NCBI GenBank assembly: GCA_963755695.1
Contig: CAVWLB010000008.1
Coordinates: 1,116,001-1,180,000 of the forward strand
DNA length: 64,000 nucleotides
Reading direction: 5' to 3'
Origin: QHWT01 sp963755695
GTDB lineage: Bacteria; Acidobacteriota; Vicinamibacteria; Vicinamibacterales; 2-12-FULL-66-21
Made by a program: the position numbers and the translations under genes
The notes under the pieces: model-generated
The model's database searches: none
Told to the model about the DNA's origin: nothing
Seen by the model: the letters and a program-made list of their open reading frames with translations, nothing else
In this document: positions 18,951 through 26,328 of the stretch, piece by piece
How positions within the stretch are numbered: the stretch's first letter is position 1
Layout: every line of letters starts with the position of its first letter

Positions 18951-19301
18951 ATGAACGATCGCACGACGGTCGACCTTCTCCAGGGAACGCTGGCGGCCTT
19001 GATCCTCAAGTCGTTGAGCTGGGGCCCGCTCCACGGCTACGGCATTGCTCGCTGGATCGAGCAAATCACCGAAGACGAGCTGCTCGTCGAAGAGGGCTCG
19101 CTTTATCCAGCGTTGCACCGCCTGCAGGCGCGGGGCCTGGTGACCTCGGAATGGACGGTTTCGGAAACCAACCGCCGCGTGCGCTGCTACACGCTCACCG
19201 AACCGGGCCGCCAGCAACTCCGCGCGGAGCTCTCCCGGTGGGAACGATTTTCTGAAGTCGTGACGCGTGCGCTCCAGTCGCGCCGGCCCAAGACCGCATG
19301 A
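18951..19301 (+). CDS. PadR family transcriptional regulator
   Basis: A 116-residue winged-helix regulator. The PadR core is clear: LLQGTLAALILKSLSWGPLH, GYGIARWIEQ, the wing segment VEEGSLYPALHRLQARGLVT, then the RRVRCYTLTEPGRQQL tail, and a short C-terminal dimerisation helix. PadR proteins repress by binding palindromic operators. The stop overlaps the start of the permease gene by four bases (ATGA), so the two are translationally coupled and the regulator most likely controls its own operon. What it senses is unknown. Confidence 0.92.
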   Translation: MNDRTTVDLLQGTLAALILKSLSWGPLHGYGIARWIEQITEDELLVEEGSLYPALHRLQARGLVTSEWTVSETNRRVRCYTLTEPGRQQLRAELSRWERFSEVVTRALQSRRPKTA

Positions 19302-21976
19302 GCGAACGCCTGCGCCGAGAACGGCGGATCTGGCGTCCCGACATCGGCGCCGACATCGACGAAGAGGTGGCTTATCACCTCGAGATGCGCGAGCGCGATT
19401 ACCGCGAGCGTGGACTCTCGCCAGCGGGCGCACGCGATGCGGCCCGACGCCGCTTCGGCGATCCCTCGGCTATCACCAGCGCAGTCCGGACCATCGACGA
19501 GCGGGCCGCGCGAGAACGGAGACGAGCCAGCATGTGGGTGGATTTTCGGCAGGACGTTGTCTACGCGTGCCGCGGCCTCCGGCGCACGCCAGGGTTTACC
19601 GCGATTGCCGTGCTGACGCTCGCGCTCGGCATCGGCGCCAACACCGCGATCTTCAGCGTCATCAACACGGTGCTGCTCCGGCCGCTCCCGTTTCCCGACG
19701 CCGACCGGTTGGTGTTCATCTGGAACACCCACGACGGCAACCCGGAGCCGCTCGGTCCGGGCCGCCTGCGGGATTTGCAGACTCAGGTGACGAGCTTCGC
19801 GTCGTATGCGGGCATCAGCCACCTCTCGCTCAACCTGACAGGACAGGGCGATGCCGAACGCATCTCCGGGTCGAGCGTTTCGTCCGGATTCTTCGACACG
19901 CTTGGCGCGCGGCCGCTTCTTGGCGAGCCGTTTCATAGAGGCGTCGCGGACCCGTCCGCAGTCGTGCTCAGCGAACGTCTATGGAGGCGGCGGTTCGGCG
20001 CGGATCCGTCGATGGTCGGTCGCACCATCGCATTGAACGGGCGTCCTCGGCTGGTGATGGCGGTCATGCCACGCACTTTCGTCTGGCCTCTGATCACGGG
20101 GCAGCCGACGGCCTCGGACACAGGGCCCGAGCTGTGGGTCCCTGGTGGACCGGGCGATGTGCCGAGACCGGCGGTCAGCGAGGACCTCGACATGACCGGC
20201 TATCGCAATACCGGCTACCTGCGGTCGGTCGCTCGACTCAAGCCGGACGTGACGTTCGAGCAGGCGCGCGCGGAGGTGGCATCGGTCGGGGCGCGGCTGT
20301 CGCAGACCTATCCCGAGGACGACGGCCGCGGCGCGACGCTGGTGGGGATTCGCGATCAATTTGCGGGGGCGGTCGAGCAGCCGCTCCTGATCCTGGCGGG
20401 CGCGGTCGCCTTCGTGCTGGCGATCGCCTGCGCGAATGTCGCGAGTCTCCTGCTTGGACGAGGAGCGGCCCGCCGGCGCGATCTCGCGGTCCGCCGCGCG
20501 CTCGGCGCCAGCCGCGCGCGTATCATCCGTCAGTTGGTGACCGAGTCCGTGGTGCTCGCCGTGGCAGGGGCTGCCGCCGGCTTGCTGCTCGCCTGGTGGG
20601 GCTCGGCGTCGCTGCTCTCGCTGACCCCGCCAGACATCGCCGGCATCTCGCGCAGTGGATTCGACGGACGCGTGCTGTTGTTCACGCTGGGAATTGCCGT
20701 AGCGGTAGGTATCGCATTCGGTCTGGTACCGGCAATCGAGCTCTCGAGGGATCAGTTGACCGATGTCCTCGCCGAAGGGGGCACCCGGTCGTCAGGATCG
20801 CGTCGGAGCAGCCGCACCCGCGACACTCTCGTCGCGCTCGAAATTGCCGTCGCGGTCGTGCTGCTGGTTGGCTCGATGCTGCTGGTGCGAAGCTTTACCG
20901 CATTGACCCGCGTCGATACCGGCATCGACACGCGCAACCTGATGACGTTCGACATCACGCTCACCGGCGATCGCGCCGAATATCAATCCCGGCAGGTGCA
21001 GTTCTACGACCGGCTGATCCAGCGCCTCCAGGCAGTGCCCGGCGTCCGCGCAGCGGGCGCCGCCGTCACGCTCCCGATTGGTGGAGATGATTTCGGGACG
21101 GGCTACCTGATCGAAGGACGCCCGGTTCCGAAACTGAAGCTGCGCGCCGGCTACCAGATCGTGATGCCCGGCTATTTCCAGGCGATGGGCATTCCGATTC
21201 GCAGCGGACGCGATTTCCGAGCGAGCGACGATCGCAAGGCGCCACCGGTCGCGCTCGTCAACGAGACCCTCGCACGGGAGCAGTGGCCCGGCCAGGACCC
21301 GATTGGCCGCCGGGTCAGGTTTGATGACGCCGCCGGGGAGTGGATGACTATCGTTGGCGTGGTCGGCGACATTCGTCACCTGGGCCCATCCACACCCCCA
21401 CGGCCGGAGCTGTATCAATCGGTCACGCAGCGCTCGTTCCCGTTCATCGCCTTCGTCGTGCGGACCGAACGCGACCCGTACAACGTCATGCCGTCGATCC
21501 GCCGAGCCGTTGTCGATCTCGATCCGAATCTCCCCCTGTCGGGTGTGCGAACCATGGACGAGCACATCGCGCGAGCGTTGTCCAAGCCGAGATTCCTGTC
21601 GACGCTGGTCGCGTCATTTGGCGCGCTTGCTGTCAGCCTGGCGCTGGTGGGGATTTACGGCATGATGGCCTGGTCGGTCACCGAACGGCGTCAGGAGATT
21701 GCGATTCGCATGGCGCTCGGGGCCAGCCGCCAGCAGATGTTGTCGATGGTCCTCGGCCGCGCGCTCGTGCTCGCGGCAATCGGCATTGGCATCGGCCTGG
21801 CCCTGGCGCCGATCGCGACACGGACCCTGGCCGGTTTGCTGTACGGAATCACCCCAACCGATCCGCTGGCGTTCGCGGCAACCGGTCTGGTACTTGGCGG
21901 CGTCGCGGTGCTTTCGGCCCTCGTCCCGGCCCTACGCGCCGCCCGCGTCCAGCCCGCGGCCGCCGTGAAGTACTAA
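19298..21976 (+). CDS. ADOP-type MacB/FtsX permease, PadR-coupled
   Basis: An 892-residue orphan ABC permease of the acidobacterial duplicated type. Residues 1-78 are a charged cytosolic prefix (IDEEVAYHLEMRERDYRERG, AARRRFGD). The first membrane helix has the family signature [20 protein letters not shown], followed by a periplasmic MacB-type domain. FtsX domain 1 begins near residue 362 (AFVLAIACANVASLLLGRGA) and FtsX domain 2 near residue 767 (GIYGMMAWSVTERRQEIAIR). The end, RAARVQPAAAVKY, is the usual ADOP terminus. No ATP-binding domain or neighbouring ATPase is present. Substrate and energy source are unknown. A heptamer array begins four bases after the stop codon. Confidence 0.92.
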   Translation: MSERLRRERRIWRPDIGADIDEEVAYHLEMRERDYRERGLSPAGARDAARRRFGDPSAITSAVRTIDERAARERRRASMWVDFRQDVVYACRGLRRTPGFTAIAVLTLALGIGANTAIFSVINTVLLRPLPFPDADRLVFIWNTHDGNPEPLGPGRLRDLQTQVTSFASYAGISHLSLNLTGQGDAERISGSSVSSGFFDTLGARPLLGEPFHRGVADPSAVVLSERLWRRRFGADPSMVGRTIALNGRPRLVMAVMPRTFVWPLITGQPTASDTGPELWVPGGPGDVPRPAVSEDLDMTGYRNTGYLRSVARLKPDVTFEQARAEVASVGARLSQTYPEDDGRGATLVGIRDQFAGAVEQPLLILAGAVAFVLAIACANVASLLLGRGAARRRDLAVRRALGASRARIIRQLVTESVVLAVAGAAAGLLLAWWGSASLLSLTPPDIAGISRSGFDGRVLLFTLGIAVAVGIAFGLVPAIELSRDQLTDVLAEGGTRSSGSRRSSRTRDTLVALEIAVAVVLLVGSMLLVRSFTALTRVDTGIDTRNLMTFDITLTGDRAEYQSRQVQFYDRLIQRLQAVPGVRAAGAAVTLPIGGDDFGTGYLIEGRPVPKLKLRAGYQIVMPGYFQAMGIPIRSGRDFRASDDRKAPPVALVNETLAREQWPGQDPIGRRVRFDDAAGEWMTIVGVVGDIRHLGPSTPPRPELYQSVTQRSFPFIAFVVRTERDPYNVMPSIRRAVVDLDPNLPLSGVRTMDEHIARALSKPRFLSTLVASFGALAVSLALVGIYGMMAWSVTERRQEIAIRMALGASRQQMLSMVLGRALVLAAIGIGIGLALAPIATRTLAGLLYGITPTDPLAFAATGLVLGGVAVLSALVPALRAARVQPAAAVKY

Positions 21977-21980
21977 AAGG

Positions 21981-22541
21981 GTGCTAGGTGCTGGGTGCTA
22001 CGTGCTGGGTGCTACGTGCTGAGTGCTAGGTGCTGAGTGCTAGGTGCTGAGTGCTAGGTGCTTCTAGTGCCAAGTGCGAGGAGCGTGGAGCGAACGGCGC
22101 CGGAGGCCTGAGCCCGTAGCCCTAGCGTCCCGAGCACCACCCACGTAGCACCGGCACGCACGAGCACCAGGCCGTAGCACCAGGCACGCAGCACCAGGCA
22201 CGCAGCACCAGGCACGCAGCACCAGGCACGCAGCACCAGGCACGCAGCACCAGGCACGCAGCACCAGGCACGCAGCACCAGGCACGCAGCACCAGGCACG
22301 CAGCACCAGGCACGCAGCACCAGGCACGCAGCACCAGGCACGCAGCACCAGGCACGTAGCACCAGGCACGTAGCACCAGGCACGTAGCACCGGGCACGTA
22401 GCACCAGGCACGTAGCACCGGGCACGTGGCACCGGGCACGCAGCACCAGGCACGTAGCACTCTTAGCGCACGTGGCACCGGGCACGCAGCACCAGGCACC
22501 TAGCACTCTTAGCGCACGTAGCACTTTGCACCCTGCACCGA
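21981..22541. repeat. Large two-armed heptamer array (GTGCTRG / CGTAGCA-CCAGGCA)
   Basis: The left arm (21981-22064) is twelve tandem heptamers of GTGCTAG, GTGCTGG, GTGCTAC and GTGCTGA. After a degenerate stretch (22065-22142) comes a right arm of about 400 nt (22143-22541) in reverse-complement orientation, alternating CGCAGCA and CCAGGCA or CGTAGCA. Between about 22194 and 22350 the 14-bp pair is repeated almost perfectly about eleven times. The left arm follows the ADOP stop codon; the right arm ends about 19 nt before the next PadR promoter. No gene lies inside, and open frames across the right arm are translations of the repeat. Confidence 0.9.
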
Positions 22542-22559
22542 TAGTGCCCTCGTTTGTGA

Positions 22560-22575
22560 TATAACGCATAGTTAT
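22560..22575 (+). promoter_or_regulatory. PadR operator and -10 box overlapping the start codon
   Basis: The inverted repeat ATAAC-GCATA-GTTAT (22561-22575) includes the first two bases of the PadR ATG at 22574. A -10-like TATAAC (22560-22565) sits nine bases before the ATG. A clear -35 box is not seen. This arrangement implies a leaderless transcript blocked by PadR binding. Confidence 0.6.
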
Positions 22576-22909
22576 GTCACCCCGTGCTATTCCAGAAATT
22601 ACTCACCTTCAATTCGTCGTTCTCGGTCTGTTGCGGGCTGGAGAGAAGACCGGGCGCCACATCCGGCGGGCGCTGGCGCGCCACGGTGTGCGCCGCAGCG
22701 CGCCGGCCTTCTATCAGATGATGGCTCGGCTCGAGGATGCGCGGCTCGTGTCTGGCGAGTACGACCAGAAGATCGTCGACGGACAGATCATCAAAGAGCG
22801 GCGCTACAGCCTCACGCTGCAGGGAGAGGCTGCCTGGTCGGCGACGCGCGCGTTCTACACCGATGCGATTGAGGAATACGGCGCGCCGCGCCGGGTTGCC
22901 CATGCGTGA
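22574..22909 (+). CDS. PadR family transcriptional regulator
   Basis: A 111-residue winged-helix protein: ITHLQFVVLGLLRAGEKTGR, then SAPAFYQMMARLEDARLVSG (the recognition helix and wing, with FYQMM in place of the more common SLYPAL) and IKERRYSLTLQGEAAW. It is slightly divergent from the other PadR proteins of the window but keeps the core. Its stop overlaps the ATG of the permease by eight bases, so the two are translationally coupled. The operator overlaps its own start codon. Confidence 0.88.
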   Translation: MSPRAIPEITHLQFVVLGLLRAGEKTGRHIRRALARHGVRRSAPAFYQMMARLEDARLVSGEYDQKIVDGQIIKERRYSLTLQGEAAWSATRAFYTDAIEEYGAPRRVAHA

Positions 22910-25550
22910 CGTGTTCGTGCGGCGGATTGCCGCCGCGGTACCGCTGCCGGAACGCGACCGTGTGTTCCTGCCGTCCGCGCACGACGCCCTGCGCGTCCAT
23001 CGCGCGCGACGCCGGCGCGTGCGGACGCCGATCGGCCGGGTCGTGCTCGAAGCCATGCTTCTTCTCGAGTTCATCAGGCTCGCCGTCGAATGCCGGGCGC
23101 TCGGCCGCCTCGAGCGTCGGCGGATCGTCGATACGCCGTCGTCAGGAGGCTCGCTCATGCTCGTCCAGGATCTCCGTTTCGCCGTCAGGATGCTGCGCAA
23201 GTCCCCGGGCTTCACGCTCGCCGCTGTGGTGACGCTGGCGCTCGGGATTGGCGCGACCGCCGCGATCTTCTCCGTTGTCGAACACGTCCTGCTACGTCCG
23301 TTGCCCTATGCTTCCCCAGACCGCGTCATGGATGTGAACGAATTCGTGAAGGGAAAGGCGGTCGCCGTCGCTCCGCCCAACTTCATGGACTGGCGAAGCG
23401 AGAATCGAACCTTTTCGTCGATGGCGATGTATCAGAGCGGAACGCTGACCTTGAGCGGCGGCATGGAGCCTGAGCGAATCGACGCGACCTATGCAGAACC
23501 CGGGGTGTTCGACGTGCTTGCCGCGCGACCCAGCGCCGGGCGGGTCTTCACGGTGGAAGACACCAGGCCTGGCGCCGCAAGAGTCACGGTGATCAGCCAC
23601 GCGCTGTGGCAGCGGCGGTTCGGCGCCGACCCCGCCTTGATCGGCCGGTCTGTCACGATCGAAGGAGAGTCGTATCTCGTGGTCGGCATCATGCCTGCGG
23701 GACTCAGATTTCCCGACACGACCGACCTGTGGGTGCCGCTGCTGATGACGCCAGAGGACCTTCTGCCGAATCAGCGCGGCGCACACTACGTGAATGCGAT
23801 TGGACGGCTGAAGGACGGGGTGACCGCTGCACAGGCGCAGGCGGATCTCGACGGCATCGAGCGCCGGATTGCGGCGCAGCATCCCGACAAGCTCGAAGGC
23901 TACTCCATGATCGTGCGTCCGCTTCTCGAATCGATGGTTGATTCGGTGCGACGCCCGTTGCTCGTCCTGCTCGGCGCCGTCGCCTTCGTGCTGCTGATTG
24001 CCTGCGTCAATGTCTCGAATCTGCTGCTCGCGCGCGCGACCACCCGTACCGGAGAGATCGCGCTGCGTTCTGCTCTCGGCGCCGCGAGAGGCCGAATCGT
24101 GCGTCAACTGCTGGCCGAGAGCCTGGTGCTGTCGGTGGCGAGTGGCGCGGCGGGTCTATTGCTGGCCGTGTGGGGCGTTCGCATGCTCATGCTGGTGGCG
24201 CCAGAGGACCTGCCCCGGGGAGCGGACTTCGGCATCAATCCAATGGTGCTCGTCTTCGCCATCGTCGTGTCACTCTTGACCGGCATTGCGTTCGGCCTGG
24301 TGCCAGCCCTCGCCTCCTCGCGCGCCGACCTTGCTTCCTTTCTGAAGGACATGCGACGGGACAGCTCCACCAGCGGGCGTGGACGTCTGCGCAACGTGCT
24401 GGTGGCTGCGGAAGTGTCGCTTGCGCTGGTGTTGCTCGCGGGCGCCGGGCTTGCGATGCGGAGCTTCGACCGTTTGACCCGTGTGCATCCGGGATTTGAT
24501 CCCCACAACGTTCTGGCCTTCACAATCCGTGTGCCGGAGGCGCGCTATCGCACGGCCGCTGCGACGGAACAGTTTTTCCGCGAGCTCACCACGCGGCTCC
24601 AGCAGCCCGGGATACTTTCCGCGGCCGGCATCTTTCTTCCGCCGCTCAGCTCCGGAGGGTTCGGCGGCACGTTCTACCGGCTGGATGTTCCGAATGGCCA
24701 GGAAGAGGGGAACGCGCAGGTCAGGCCGGTGACAGCCAACTACTTCGAGACGCTGCGTATTCCGCTCGAATCCGGGCGGCGCATTACGTCGCAGGATCGT
24801 GCCGGCGGCCCGGGCGTCGCGGTCATCAGTTCAGCGACCGCGCGCGCCTACTGGCCGAGCGAGAACCCCATCGGCAAGCGGATTCGGATTGCGGTCAGCA
24901 TGGGCGTCCGCGAGCAGCCGCGCGAGGTCGTCGGGGTCGTCGGCGACGTACAAACTCGATCGCTGGATCTCGAGCCCGTGCCGATGATTTATGTGCCCGA
25001 GACACAGTATGTGTCCGACGAGATGACGATCCTGGCGCGCACTGCCGGTGATCCGTTGACCGCCCTGCCGATTGTCAAGGCGCAGCTTGCTGTACTCGAT
25101 GGCGAAGTCGCGATCAGCCGTGTCCGGACGATGGAAGAGGTCGTGGCGCGCTCGGTGGCCCAGCCGCGCTTTCGCATGACGCTGCTGACGGTGTTCGCCG
25201 TTGTCTCGTTGATGCTTGCGGCCATCGGCGTCTATGGAATGGTGGCGTTCTCCGTCAACCAGCGACAGACCGAGCTCGGGCTCAGGCTGGCGCTCGGCGC
25301 GAAGCCGCGCGATCTGCTCCGTCTCGTGCTGCGTCAGGGGATTGCGCCGGTCGCCGCCGGTCTCGTCTGCGGCCTTGCCGGTGCGATCGCCATCACCCGC
25401 GTGATGCGAACGCTGCTCTTCGGAGTGAGCGCGCTCGATCCGATGACATTTGGCGCGGTCGCATCGGTGCTGCTCGCGGTGGCGGTGTTCGCGTGTTATG
25501 TGCCGGCGCGGCGAGCGATGGTGGTCGACGCCGTGAATACACTCAGGTAG
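22902..25550 (+). CDS. ADOP-type MacB/FtsX permease, PadR-coupled
   Basis: An 882-residue orphan permease if started at ATG 22902, which overlaps the PadR stop; the frame is open further upstream but that part lies inside the PadR gene. Residues 1-84 form a basic prefix (RDVFVRRIAAAVPLPERDRV, FLPSAHDALRVHRARRRRVR) unlike the prefixes of its neighbours. The core starts MLVQDLRFAVRMLRKSPGFT, with first helix [20 protein letters not shown], FtsX domain 1 near residue 352 (AFVLLIACVNVSNLLLARAT) and FtsX domain 2 near residue 760 (IGVYGMVAFSVNQRQTELGL). It ends RRAMVVDAVNTLR. There is no ATPase nearby. Confidence 0.92.
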   Translation: MRDVFVRRIAAAVPLPERDRVFLPSAHDALRVHRARRRRVRTPIGRVVLEAMLLLEFIRLAVECRALGRLERRRIVDTPSSGGSLMLVQDLRFAVRMLRKSPGFTLAAVVTLALGIGATAAIFSVVEHVLLRPLPYASPDRVMDVNEFVKGKAVAVAPPNFMDWRSENRTFSSMAMYQSGTLTLSGGMEPERIDATYAEPGVFDVLAARPSAGRVFTVEDTRPGAARVTVISHALWQRRFGADPALIGRSVTIEGESYLVVGIMPAGLRFPDTTDLWVPLLMTPEDLLPNQRGAHYVNAIGRLKDGVTAAQAQADLDGIERRIAAQHPDKLEGYSMIVRPLLESMVDSVRRPLLVLLGAVAFVLLIACVNVSNLLLARATTRTGEIALRSALGAARGRIVRQLLAESLVLSVASGAAGLLLAVWGVRMLMLVAPEDLPRGADFGINPMVLVFAIVVSLLTGIAFGLVPALASSRADLASFLKDMRRDSSTSGRGRLRNVLVAAEVSLALVLLAGAGLAMRSFDRLTRVHPGFDPHNVLAFTIRVPEARYRTAAATEQFFRELTTRLQQPGILSAAGIFLPPLSSGGFGGTFYRLDVPNGQEEGNAQVRPVTANYFETLRIPLESGRRITSQDRAGGPGVAVISSATARAYWPSENPIGKRIRIAVSMGVREQPREVVGVVGDVQTRSLDLEPVPMIYVPETQYVSDEMTILARTAGDPLTALPIVKAQLAVLDGEVAISRVRTMEEVVARSVAQPRFRMTLLTVFAVVSLMLAAIGVYGMVAFSVNQRQTELGLRLALGAKPRDLLRLVLRQGIAPVAAGLVCGLAGAIAITRVMRTLLFGVSALDPMTFGAVASVLLAVAVFACYVPARRAMVVDAVNTLR

Positions 25551-25565
25551 CCGGCAGTCTGTAGC

Positions 25566-25583
25566 GCGCCTCTTCAGGGGCGC
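25566..25583. terminator. Bidirectional hairpin between convergent genes
   Basis: GCGCCTC, loop TTCA, GGGGCGC form a 7-pair stem with one G-T pair, 15 nt after the permease stop and 31 nt from the end of the convergent NUDIX gene. No strong T-run follows. Confidence 0.5.
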
Positions 25584-25614
25584 CGAGGGTACTGGTAAAT
25601 TCGAGTCTCTCTCT

Positions 25615-26286
25615 CTAAAGGTTCGCCCGCAACTGATCGTCCTGCAACAGGCAGATGAATTCGCCGAGAACCATCGCGGTGGCGCCCCACACCTGATGAC
25701 CGAGGAGATCGAAATACGGATACTCGACGGCCGTCCCTTCGCGAATGCGCGTGCCCCGCCGGATACGCGAGGCGTCCTGCAGATCGTCGATGGAGACCTC
25801 GAGCACCTCCTCGACCTCGTACGGAGCAGGGCAGAAAGCCGGACGCTCGTCGGTGATTCCAACGACCGGATGCAACGTGAAGCCGCTGACGACTACGTGC
25901 ACGGGCGTCAGTTCACCGAGCACGCGCACGTCGGTCGGATTGACGCCGATTTCCTCTTGCGCCTCACGAAGCGCTGCCTCGACCAGCGTCTCACCCGGAT
26001 CGGTAGCACCGCCAGGCAGGCTGATCTGGCCGGCATGTCGCCGCAGGCCGCTCGCGCGGACCGTCAGCGGCACGGAAATGCCCTGAGCGCCGGGATAGAG
26101 GAGCAGCAGCGCGGCAGCGATCCTCGCATCCTCAGGAAAGTGGCCCGGACGCCAGTTGCCTCGTGGCGGGGCGGGCGCAAATCGCCACTGGGCATCGACG
26201 CCGGGAAGGGTCCCGGCAAGCCGATCGCGAAGCTTCGATTCGAGTGCTTTGAGCGGCGCCACTCTCTGATCATAGCCATGGAACAC
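25615..26286 (-). CDS. NUDIX hydrolase, CoA-pyrophosphatase-like
   Basis: A 223-residue protein with a complete NUDIX box, GGATDPGETLVEAALREAQE followed by EIG, giving the catalytic Glu residues. Upstream lies LTVRASGLRRHAGQISLPGG, the LLTKRs.LR.H.GQvsFPGG signature of the CoA pyrophosphatase (NudL/YeaB, UPF0035) subgroup. That enzyme splits CoA into 4'-phosphopantetheine and 3',5'-ADP. Family length is about 190-210 residues, so the first 20 residues may be an extension. It is convergent with the upstream permease and not in an obvious operon. Confidence 0.85.
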   Translation of the reverse strand: MFHGYDQRVAPLKALESKLRDRLAGTLPGVDAQWRFAPAPPRGNWRPGHFPEDARIAAALLLLYPGAQGISVPLTVRASGLRRHAGQISLPGGATDPGETLVEAALREAQEEIGVNPTDVRVLGELTPVHVVVSGFTLHPVVGITDERPAFCPAPYEVEEVLEVSIDDLQDASRIRRGTRIREGTAVEYPYFDLLGHQVWGATAMVLGEFICLLQDDQLRANL

Positions 26287-26328
26287 CCGAAGCCGATCGC
26301 CATTCGGCCAATTCAGTCGATCAATGGT

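Noticed and set aside
22143..22541. Possible CRISPR array
   Set aside because: Units are 7 or 14 bp and contiguous with no unique spacers, and no cas genes are present.
22054..22569. Minus-strand frames with periodic Ala-Cys-Leu-Val-Leu-Arg translations
   Set aside because: They are translations of the heptamer array; the repetitive protein pattern follows from the 7-bp period and there is no start signal or homology.
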